Of a stretch of DNA of 64,000 bases, positions 57,501 to 64,000 are shown piece by piece. The notes beneath the pieces were generated by a model that did no database searches, was not told the DNA's origin, and saw only the letters and a list, made by a program, of their open reading frames with translations. Origin of the DNA: DATLRC01 sp035534895 (GTDB lineage: Bacteria; Patescibacteriota; Saccharimonadia; Saccharimonadales; UBA4665); assembly GCA_035534895.1 (NCBI GenBank), contig DATLRC010000006.1, forward strand, positions 42,221-106,220, read 5' to 3'. Made by a program: the position numbers and the translations under genes. Numbering within the stretch: position 1 is the first letter of the stretch; every line of letters starts with the position of its first letter.

Positions 57501-60083
57501 ATGAGAAGTGTTAAACGACTGTATGAACAATTTCAACCAGAAAACTACGCCTTGGATTTGGAAATTGACCGACAGACAATGACCTTCAGTGGGAAGGTTG
57601 TGATCAGCGGTAAAAAAGTCGGCCGTCCTGCTAAAAGACTGACCTTCCACCAGAATGAACTTAAGGTCCTGTCGGCCACAATTGACAAAAAAGATAAGTC
57701 TGGTGACTGGCAGACAATTGACGTTAAGCGTATTAATGCTCATCGGCAATTTGATGAGCTTCGTTTGCACAGCTCAAGCCTGTTATACCCCGGTCAGTAC
57801 AGGGTTAGCATAGACTTTAAGGGCAAAATTACTAGGTCGATGAACGGAATTTATCCTTGTTTCTTTAAGATTGACGGTCAGGACAAACAATTAATCGCCA
57901 CTCAGTTTGAAAGCCATCATGCCCGTGAAGCCTTCCCTTGTATTGATGAGCCCCAAGCTAAAGCGACCTTTGACCTGAGGTTAACCACAGAACCTGGGAT
58001 AACTGTCCTCGGAAACACACCGATTAAAGACCAGCAGCTCTCTGCCAAACATCTAGTCACTACTTTTGAGACTACGCCTCGTATGAGCAGTTATCTACTT
58101 GCTTTCGTCTTGGGCGAATTGGACTACCGAGAAGCACGCACAAAAAGTGGTCTTTCTGTTCGGGCCTATGCCACAGCCGATAAAGTGGCTATGACCGAAC
58201 ACGGCCTAGAGGTGGCTGTTCAGGCTCTGGAATTTTTTAGCAACTATTTCGGAATTGATTATCCGCTACCAAAACTAGATATGGTTGCATTGCCGGATTT
58301 TTCAAATGGGGCGATGGAAAATTGGGGCCTTGTCACCTTCCGTGAGACTGCTCTACTAACAGATAAGATGACTGGTAGTATTGAGAGTAGACAACTGGTT
58401 GCTTTAGTCATTGCCCATGAGTTATCTCATCAATGGTTCGGCAACTTGGTAACCATGAAGTGGTGGGACGACCTTTGGTTAAACGAGAGTTTTGCTAATT
58501 TGATGGAGTACCGAGCCGTAGACGAGCTGTTTCCGCAGTGGCAGATCTGGCAACAATTCGTAGCTGTTGAAACGGCTAGTGCCAAGCAGCGTGATAGCTT
58601 GGCAGACGTCCAGCCAATCCGCTGTCCGGTTCAGCACCCTGACGAAATTAGTACTCTTTTTGATCCATCAATTGTTTACGCCAAGGGCGGCTCGGTTCTT
58701 CGAATGTTGATCAGTTTTATAGGTGAAGATAGCTTTAGAATTGGGCTGAAACAATACTTCTCTAAGCATCAGTATGCCAATACAACAGCCGATGATTTGT
58801 GGGTAAGCTTGGCTGCAGCTAGTAAACAGGATGTAGCTACATTTATGAACGATTGGTTAACCCGTCCCGGCTACCCGTTGGTCAATGTTTACTACAGCCC
58901 AGGCGATAAAGTTATGTCACTGTCTCAGATACGCTTTATTAGCAATGCCCAACAGAACGTCTCTCATAGTCAGCCCTGGCAAATACCACTGGCAGCCAAC
59001 TGCGACTTAGACGAAAAATCACTTGTCACAAGTCAGTCAAAGATTGCAATTATTTCTGAGCCCCGCGGGCCCCTTATGCTCAATCATGACGGCGCTAGCT
59101 ACTTTCTTCCCCACTACCAGGACCAGAAACAGTTGGAGGATATTGTGGCTGGCATTCAGGCCAATAAAGTTAGTCATATTGACCGATTGTTGTTACTTGA
59201 TAACTATAACCTTCTCCAAAGATGCGGTCAGTCTAAAACAACCGAGATGCTTGATTTGATCAGAGCCTATGAAAGCGAAGACAATGAGAATGTCTGGGGC
59301 TCACTGGCCCAAGCTCTAGGCGAAGTACGTCGTTTAGTTGAGAATGATCCCTTGGAAGAAAAACTGAACGTTATAATCTTAAAACTTGTTCAGCCGTCAG
59401 TCAAAAGACTCGGTTGGCAAGAGAAGACTGATGAGTTAGCTCAAAGCCTAAGACTACGTAATCTGATCCTGTCCTTAGCGGCTGCAGCAAAAGATAAGTC
59501 GGTAGTCGAGGAAGGTCTGAGACGTTTCAGAAAATTCGTTGAGCCTGGTGACTTGGAACCATCGATTCGATCGGTCGTCTATTTTATAGGTGCCCGATAT
59601 GGCAACGACGCCGATTTTAATAAACTGCTTAATCTGCATCGGTTAACCACTAACGCCGAAGATAAAGATGACTTGGCTGGAGGCTTAAGTGCCACTAAAG
59701 AGCCAAAGCACTACCGTCAGTTACTGGATTTATTGACTACCGAGGATATTCGTCGCCAGGACTTAATCCATTGGTTCATTTGGCTAATTCGAAACCGTTA
59801 TAGCCGACAAGCTACTTGGCAGTGGCTTACCCAAAACTGGCAGTGGATAGAAAAAGAGTTTGCCAGCGATAAAAGTTATGGTTATTTTGCCCGCTCGGCA
59901 GGCAGTATTTTCTCAAGAGAGAGCGAACAAGAAGACTATCAACACTTTTTTGGACCAAAGCGTAATGTTACGGCCCTAAGACGAGATATTATGTTAGGTG
60001 AACAGGAGATTGCTGGCCGTCTGGCTTGGCGCCAGCGTAATGAAGTTGAAGTTAAACAATGGTTGGAAAATCATTTAAGCTAA
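57501..60083 (+). CDS. pepN: M1-family aminopeptidase (PepN-like)
   Basis: Zinc aminopeptidase that releases N-terminal residues from peptides. The exopeptidase motif GAMENWG is at about residue 270 and the zinc site HELSHQWFGN...NESFA at about 306-330 (HExxH-x18-E). The N-terminal saddle domain has RMSSYLLAFVLGEL and the C-terminal half is an ERAP1-like helical array. The length of 860 is typical. No signal peptide. For an organism likely dependent on peptides from others this is a plausible nutrient enzyme, which is inference. Its end overlaps convergent rnhB by 32 nt. Confidence 0.95.
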   Translation: MRSVKRLYEQFQPENYALDLEIDRQTMTFSGKVVISGKKVGRPAKRLTFHQNELKVLSATIDKKDKSGDWQTIDVKRINAHRQFDELRLHSSSLLYPGQYRVSIDFKGKITRSMNGIYPCFFKIDGQDKQLIATQFESHHAREAFPCIDEPQAKATFDLRLTTEPGITVLGNTPIKDQQLSAKHLVTTFETTPRMSSYLLAFVLGELDYREARTKSGLSVRAYATADKVAMTEHGLEVAVQALEFFSNYFGIDYPLPKLDMVALPDFSNGAMENWGLVTFRETALLTDKMTGSIESRQLVALVIAHELSHQWFGNLVTMKWWDDLWLNESFANLMEYRAVDELFPQWQIWQQFVAVETASAKQRDSLADVQPIRCPVQHPDEISTLFDPSIVYAKGGSVLRMLISFIGEDSFRIGLKQYFSKHQYANTTADDLWVSLAAASKQDVATFMNDWLTRPGYPLVNVYYSPGDKVMSLSQIRFISNAQQNVSHSQPWQIPLAANCDLDEKSLVTSQSKIAIISEPRGPLMLNHDGASYFLPHYQDQKQLEDIVAGIQANKVSHIDRLLLLDNYNLLQRCGQSKTTEMLDLIRAYESEDNENVWGSLAQALGEVRRLVENDPLEEKLNVIILKLVQPSVKRLGWQEKTDELAQSLRLRNLILSLAAAAKDKSVVEEGLRRFRKFVEPGDLEPSIRSVVYFIGARYGNDADFNKLLNLHRLTTNAEDKDDLAGGLSATKEPKHYRQLLDLLTTEDIRRQDLIHWFIWLIRNRYSRQATWQWLTQNWQWIEKEFASDKSYGYFARSAGSIFSRESEQEDYQHFFGPKRNVTALRRDIMLGEQEIAGRLAWRQRNEVEVKQWLENHLS

Positions 60084-60669
60084 TGATCATCCCCTGTTCT
60101 TCGGCGACGCGTGTATCCAGCATAAGTTGAATCGGTTTAAAGCTCCGTCGGTGTTGGTCACACGGGCCATATTTTTGGAGACGTTCACGGTGTAAGTCCG
60201 TTCCGTAACCAACATGTTTTTCAAAACCGTAGTTCGGATATTTTTTGGCTACTTGACTCATGTATTGGTCGCGGGCTACTTTAGCAATAATGCTGGCAGC
60301 ACTAACTTCAGCTACTAAACAGTCAGCTTTAATAATTGTTCGGCTTTTGGGGTTAGGGAACAAAAAATTATAGTTGCCATCAATGATAATCTCTTGATAG
60401 TCCATTTGAATTTGATCGATAGCTCTTTGCATGGCTAGAGATACTGCCTTGGTCAGACCGAGACTGTCGATTTCCTTCGCCGTAACCCACCCTAAAGCGG
60501 CAATCCCGGCTTCTGAATGAATAGTCTTCGCCAGTTGCTGTCTTTGATTAGCTGAGAGCTTCTTCGAGTCTTTTAGCCCGTCTATCGGCTGATTTAAAAT
60601 AACTGCTCCGGCGACCAACGGGCCTGCCCAGCAGCCACGACCAACTTCATCAATGCCAACACTAGTCAT
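60052..60669 (-). CDS. rnhB: Ribonuclease HII
   Basis: Removes ribonucleotides from DNA. The conserved MTSVGIDEVGRGCWAGPLVAGAVIL start carries the first two acidic metal ligands; LKDSKKLSANQRQQL, the central ADCLVAEVSAASIIAKVARD and YGFEKHVGYGTDLHRERL follow. The length of 205 is normal. The C-terminal 30 bp are antisense to the end of pepN. Confidence 0.97.
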   Translation of the reverse strand: MTSVGIDEVGRGCWAGPLVAGAVILNQPIDGLKDSKKLSANQRQQLAKTIHSEAGIAALGWVTAKEIDSLGLTKAVSLAMQRAIDQIQMDYQEIIIDGNYNFLFPNPKSRTIIKADCLVAEVSAASIIAKVARDQYMSQVAKKYPNYGFEKHVGYGTDLHRERLQKYGPCDQHRRSFKPIQLMLDTRVAEEQGMIISLNDFPTIV

Positions 60670-60676
60670 AGCTTTA

Positions 60677-60682
60677 ATTGTA
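60677..60682 (-). promoter_or_regulatory. Possible -10 box of rnhB
   Basis: TACAAT on the minus strand ends 7 nt before the rnhB ATG. No Shine-Dalgarno lies between and no strong -35 is seen. It resembles other leaderless-type starts in the window, but taken alone it is weak evidence; read-through from rplS (70 nt upstream) is also possible. Confidence 0.35.
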
Positions 60683-60739
60683 GCCCTTTTAATGAGCTTT
60701 AATTATTTCTTTTGGGTAATACTTAGAAGATCTGATTTG

Positions 60740-61288
60740 CTACTGAACATCTTTTTTTGGAAGAGGCGATTCTTCTGTTTGGTGTTTAGCTAAAGCTTCA
60801 GCAACTTTTGCTTCGTTAGCTGCTTCCTGGATTGCTTTTTCTTCTGCCTTGGCGGCTGCGTCAGTTGCAATTTGTTGGTGTAGTTTGTTTTCTTCAGCTT
60901 CAGCCTTTTCGTCATGGATAGCATTTACTGCATCTCGGTCAAAGTCTACACCGCTCAGGCGGGCTGATTTACCGGTTCTCTGGCGCATATAGCTCAGATA
61001 GTTACGACGTACTCTGCTTCGTTTGGTAACTTCAACCTTTACGACTAACGGGCTGTGCAACAAAAAACTTTTTTCGACTCCTACGCCACTGGCAATTCGG
61101 CGAACGCTAATACGACTTAAATGGCTGCCTTTGTTGTCAGTACGGATTACTATGCCTTGGAACATCTGAACGCGCTCTTTAGCCCCTTCGCGAATCTTCT
61201 GGTGCACTTTTACGGTGTCACCACTACGAACATCAACCACAGCTGGCTTTAGATACCTAGCTTCAATTTTTTGAATCACACTTTGCAT
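60740..61288 (-). CDS. rplS: 50S ribosomal protein L19 with charged C-terminal extension
   Basis: Subunit-interface protein. The first 115 residues are standard L19: DVRSGDTVKVHQKIREGAKERVQMFQG, RRIASGVGVEKSFLLHSPLV and KRSRVRRNYLSYMR. The remaining 65 residues are an added tail rich in Ala, Glu and Lys, likely a single helix, ending TEESPLPKKD. The family is normally 115-130 long, so this is an unusually long member. trmD and rimM, common neighbours of rplS, are absent. Confidence 0.97.
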   Translation of the reverse strand: MQSVIQKIEARYLKPAVVDVRSGDTVKVHQKIREGAKERVQMFQGIVIRTDNKGSHLSRISVRRIASGVGVEKSFLLHSPLVVKVEVTKRSRVRRNYLSYMRQRTGKSARLSGVDFDRDAVNAIHDEKAEAEENKLHQQIATDAAAKAEEKAIQEAANEAKVAEALAKHQTEESPLPKKDVQ

Positions 61289-61297
61289 ATCTGTTAG

Positions 61298-61326
61298 ATT
61301 CTACATTAATTGCCTGTTTACCGCAA
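61298..61326 (-). promoter_or_regulatory. rplS promoter
   Basis: On the minus strand TTGCGG (61326..61321) and TAGAAT (61303..61298) are 17 nt apart. The -10 box ends 9 nt before the ATG and no Shine-Dalgarno fits between, consistent with a leaderless transcript. Confidence 0.6.
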
Positions 61327-61366
61327 GAGAGTTGGCAGACTACGACTATCGAGATAAAAATATGAT

Positions 61367-63823
61367 CTAATTGTCGTCATCATCGTTGAGCTCGCCATTT
61401 AAAAGTAACTTCCTTTGAGACTCCCTTTCCTCTAACTCGCCGCGGAATGATTTTATGTAGTCTAGCGTTGCTTGCAAATATTCAACTTCTGTCTCGGCTG
61501 CGACAATACTTGCCAAGCGCTGGAGTGTGGTAGCAGACTCAGGATTACCAGGACGTCTTTTTATTCTGTTCAATACGCTCACTGATTGGTTGTAATTTTT
61601 TTGAAAATAGGCTTCACAAGAGTCAAGAACTTTTTGGGTCCTATCGGTATCATCATGGTAATAAACTATTGATTTTCCCAGAAAGTGATGAACATAGTCA
61701 GGAATAAGACTGAAGTGCACTTTTTTCCAGTCTTGATGAGCTTCATAAAGGCGATCGATGTAAGGTCGTTTGTCTGACGGATCGATAACTGGTATCTGAG
61801 GCTGAAGGCGGCCAAAAAAGGTTTTGGACAAATTATAGAGATGGTCCTCTTGTGTCTCACTCTTTTGGGGCGGCGACTCAATTAACATATCCGACCAGGA
61901 TCCTAACCGTCTATGAAGCCGGCGTAACCTCACTAGAGCTCTAGCTTCTACCTGACTTATCCTCGTTTGGGAGTAACCAAGTTCTTTGCCTATGCTTCTG
62001 TAGGTATTGTTAATGCTTGGATCGAGACTTTCATCGAAGCCAAATCTACGACGGATGATCTTTGACTCTAACTCGGAAAGACTGTGAATCAAGAACCATT
62101 GCATGTCGGCGGAGACTGACAACCAATCTAATTGTTCGTCAATGTCATAGCTTTGATTAATTATCTCCTGTATGGACTGTTCAAACTGAGAACGGACTGC
62201 AAAGTTTCCTAGCTGCTCGATTTGGGAATCTGACAGCTCTGCTTTCAGGCGTAAACTATCTATTACTGCCCGGTGAGTAGGCAGACGACCTAACTGCTCG
62301 ACCAAGTAGTCAATTTCCGAGTCGTATTTCTGGGTTAGCTTTTCTGATAGGCCTTCGGCGGGCAGCTCAGCCGGCAAGCCTTCTTTTGCAAGCAGTCTTT
62401 CCCAATGTTTAAATAAGGAGCTGTCTTCCGTCTCGGAAATCGTTACTTCGCTTACCAATCGTCCCTGGCTGATTACAAAGCGGCTATATAGGTCGTGGCG
62501 GAACAGCTGAGCAATATCAGTCGAGACTGATCTTATTTTTGATGTAGTTTTAGAGCTACCAAGAACACGGTTAATATCGATAGTGTCTACTTCCAGGACA
62601 TGTAGAGCCGTGCACTGTCTCTTTGTTAGTCCACTGGTTTTATCTACAAAATCGATGAATATACTTTCTTGACCACTCTGTTTGGGCCTTAGTATCCGAC
62701 CCAGAAGTTGCTCTGTTCGAAGCGGAGAAGTTGTTGGCGCCATGTTGAGACAAAAGCTGGCTTTTTTGCTATCCCAACCTTCTTCTAGGCTCTTGGTAAA
62801 AGTAAGTATGTCGACTTCGCCGTTTTGGAATGCCTGGAGCCGTTTGGTTTGCTCTTGAGGTGTCAAATGGCCACCTACATCATGCGCAATAATGGCTCTA
62901 TTGCCCATGGTTTGGTTGGATAACATGCCGGCCAGCAGACGAGCATGAGCATTGCGCCCACCTGGCACACAAGCGATTATCCCTTGTCGTCCGTTGTCTA
63001 TCAGATCAGATGCAATTTGAACTGCGGCGTTATTACGATCGTTCAAATAAATCAGCGGCGCTAATTCTCTGTCCGTGAATTCTGGTTGTCTGTCGCTCAG
63101 CCTCAAGCTGCTACCTGATTCATAAACCAAGGCTCGAACGGGCGATGCTTTGCCGTCTTCAATTGCCTGCCTAAGAGAAAATTCAAATAGCTGACGACCA
63201 AATATTTCTTCAGCCTGACGATCGGTCGCATAACTCGGAGTGGCACTAAAGCCAATTCTGACTGCTTGGGGCATATATGCCTTCATTGCCTTAGAAGTTT
63301 CGGGTCCAAGGCTACGGTGACACTCATCGGCTAAAATAAGATCAAACTCTCCTAAACTTGGACAATCAGTTTTAACTTCATTGAGTAAACTTTGATAGGT
63401 AGTCACAACAACCGGTGTATTTTGATCGGCTCGAAGACCGCCAAAGTGTTCTTTTACCTTGCCCGAGCCGGTTAACTCACCGAAGAAACCTAACCCAGAT
63501 GTGCCCTCGCGTCCTGTTAGTTGTTCTGCGATAGTAATACTTGGTGCTAGAATGAGGGTCCGCTTATTGACATCACATGCCGCCTCAGCAAGTAATGAGA
63601 TCAGCAACGATTTGCCAGTGCTGGTTGCCATTTTAAGATGACCCTCGGCATTGCCCTTTGCCAGTGATTCACCAATGGCCTGCAAGGCTAATTCCTGATG
63701 TATATCTGGCGAATAATGACGATTAGGAAGATCTAAGCTAAGTCTTTGCAGACCGGCAGCCAATTCCTGGGTCTTGCTTAACTCTTGCTGATCGATATCT
63801 TGGGTAACTGTTTCTAGAGTCAT
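61367..63823 (-). CDS. SF2 helicase with sigma-70 region-4-like helix-turn-helix
   Basis: 818 residues. The N-terminal half is an SF2 helicase of the type found in restriction enzymes: ATSTGKS (66-72), the DECH box (166-169), FSATPS (192-197), EEGWDSKKA (348) and the arginine-finger motif QLLGRILRP (372-380). The region around 575-641 looks like sigma-70 region 4: SELESKIIRRRFGF, then TYRSIGKELGYSQTRISQVEARALVRLRRL. No regions 1-3 of sigma are recognisable and no nuclease or methylase domain is seen. The role is unknown; the HTH may target it to DNA or RNA polymerase. Its last 170 residues are helical and of no known family. Confidence 0.85.
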   Translation of the reverse strand: MTLETVTQDIDQQELSKTQELAAGLQRLSLDLPNRHYSPDIHQELALQAIGESLAKGNAEGHLKMATSTGKSLLISLLAEAACDVNKRTLILAPSITIAEQLTGREGTSGLGFFGELTGSGKVKEHFGGLRADQNTPVVVTTYQSLLNEVKTDCPSLGEFDLILADECHRSLGPETSKAMKAYMPQAVRIGFSATPSYATDRQAEEIFGRQLFEFSLRQAIEDGKASPVRALVYESGSSLRLSDRQPEFTDRELAPLIYLNDRNNAAVQIASDLIDNGRQGIIACVPGGRNAHARLLAGMLSNQTMGNRAIIAHDVGGHLTPQEQTKRLQAFQNGEVDILTFTKSLEEGWDSKKASFCLNMAPTTSPLRTEQLLGRILRPKQSGQESIFIDFVDKTSGLTKRQCTALHVLEVDTIDINRVLGSSKTTSKIRSVSTDIAQLFRHDLYSRFVISQGRLVSEVTISETEDSSLFKHWERLLAKEGLPAELPAEGLSEKLTQKYDSEIDYLVEQLGRLPTHRAVIDSLRLKAELSDSQIEQLGNFAVRSQFEQSIQEIINQSYDIDEQLDWLSVSADMQWFLIHSLSELESKIIRRRFGFDESLDPSINNTYRSIGKELGYSQTRISQVEARALVRLRRLHRRLGSWSDMLIESPPQKSETQEDHLYNLSKTFFGRLQPQIPVIDPSDKRPYIDRLYEAHQDWKKVHFSLIPDYVHHFLGKSIVYYHDDTDRTQKVLDSCEAYFQKNYNQSVSVLNRIKRRPGNPESATTLQRLASIVAAETEVEYLQATLDYIKSFRGELEERESQRKLLLNGELNDDDDN

Positions 63824-63830
63824 TTCCTAT

Positions 63831-63860
63831 ATAATAACACTTTAGCGTTGTTTTTGCCAA
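63831..63860 (-). promoter_or_regulatory. Promoter of the helicase-sigma4 gene
   Basis: On the minus strand TTGGCA (63860..63855) and TATTAT (63836..63831) are 18 nt apart, and the -10 box ends 7 nt before the ATG. An AGGA is only 2 nt from the ATG, too close for a Shine-Dalgarno, so a leaderless message is likely. Confidence 0.55.
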
Positions 63861-63916
63861 TGTATAAGTTCAAACACATATTAGACTCTGCGGACTAAAC
63901 TAAGCAGGGTTTTTAT

Positions 63917-64000
63917 ATGTCTACTCCAGGTACTGTCTTTATGTGGGGGTTCGTAAAGGGTTATGCTCGTAATGCTATGAACATACAAGACATAACCCAC
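63917..64000 (+). CDS. Start of an unknown plus-strand ORF, cut by the window edge
   Basis: The last 28 codons of the window are open on the plus strand from an ATG with AGGG 6 nt before it. The peptide begins MSTPGTVFMWGFVKGYA, which does not identify a family. It is divergent from the helicase gene. It could be a real gene or a chance frame; the short visible length does not allow a decision. Confidence 0.4.
   Translation, partial: MSTPGTVFMWGFVKGYARNAMNIQDITH

Noticed and set aside
1..64000. CRISPR arrays, rRNA genes, tmRNA, RNase P RNA or prophage
   Set aside because: No regularly spaced repeats, no conserved RNA motifs and no phage structural genes were seen; the non-coding gaps are too short for most of these.

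Overview
The window is a compact bacterial chromosome segment, almost fully coding, using the standard bacterial code (TGA is a stop, for example at the end of tyrS). The gene content points to the Candidate Phyla Radiation (Patescibacteria), with Saccharibacteria (TM7) as my best guess. The signs are an S10-spc-alpha ribosomal cluster in which rpsE runs straight into rplO with no rpmD (L30), zinc-free forms of L36, S14 and S4, an RNA polymerase beta' subunit without its usual zinc-binding cysteines, and many small lineage-specific genes. The phylum call is inference; no rRNA gene is present to settle it.

Region 1 (1-29.6 kb, all minus strand) is one very long information-processing cluster. 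In transcription order it runs rpoB, rpoC, rpsL, rpsG, fusA, tuf, rpsJ, then the S10 and spc genes to rplO and secY, then infA, rpmJ, rpsM, rpsK, rpsD, rpoA, rplQ, rplM, rpsI, trpS and an S4-domain protein cut by the window edge. Six small unknown ORFs are wedged between the str-operon genes. Good promoters are visible before tuf and infA, and an inverted repeat overlaps a possible promoter before rplC.

Region 2 (29.8-41.6 kb) holds proteostasis and housekeeping genes: a GNAT acetyltransferase, clpP under a CIRCE operator, trigger factor, a small membrane protein, hisS, an alpha/beta hydrolase, tRNA-Leu(UAG), a polytopic membrane protein on the plus strand, rsmD, a phospholipase C-like protein, recG, a methyltransferase and tyrS.

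Region 3 (41.7-51.9 kb) has a class A penicillin-binding protein with an Ig/FN3-like tail (plus strand), a PIN-TRAM protein, radA, a membrane-anchored HEMLH protein, clpC under a second CIRCE operator, and nusA behind a leader containing an intrinsic terminator.

Region 4 (52-57.3 kb) is the accessory stretch. Remnants of two different transposases abut each other. They are followed by two diverged, membrane-anchored paralogs whose upstream regions are a perfect 110-bp repeat, and by a large secreted SGNH-hydrolase protein whose 3' end supplies part of that repeat.

Region 5 (57.5-64 kb) contains an M1 aminopeptidase (plus), rnhB, rplS, an SF2 helicase fused to a sigma-70 region-4-like helix-turn-helix, and the start of a plus-strand ORF cut by the window edge.

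Two regulatory themes recur. Genes that begin transcription units (trpS, clpP, tig, pepN, rnhB, rplS and the helicase) have a -10 box ending only 7-10 nt before the ATG, which suggests leaderless mRNAs, while genes inside operons often have Shine-Dalgarno sites. clpP and clpC share a CIRCE site with the -35 hexamer built into it, which predicts HrcA control of the ClpCP protease; hrcA itself is not in the window.
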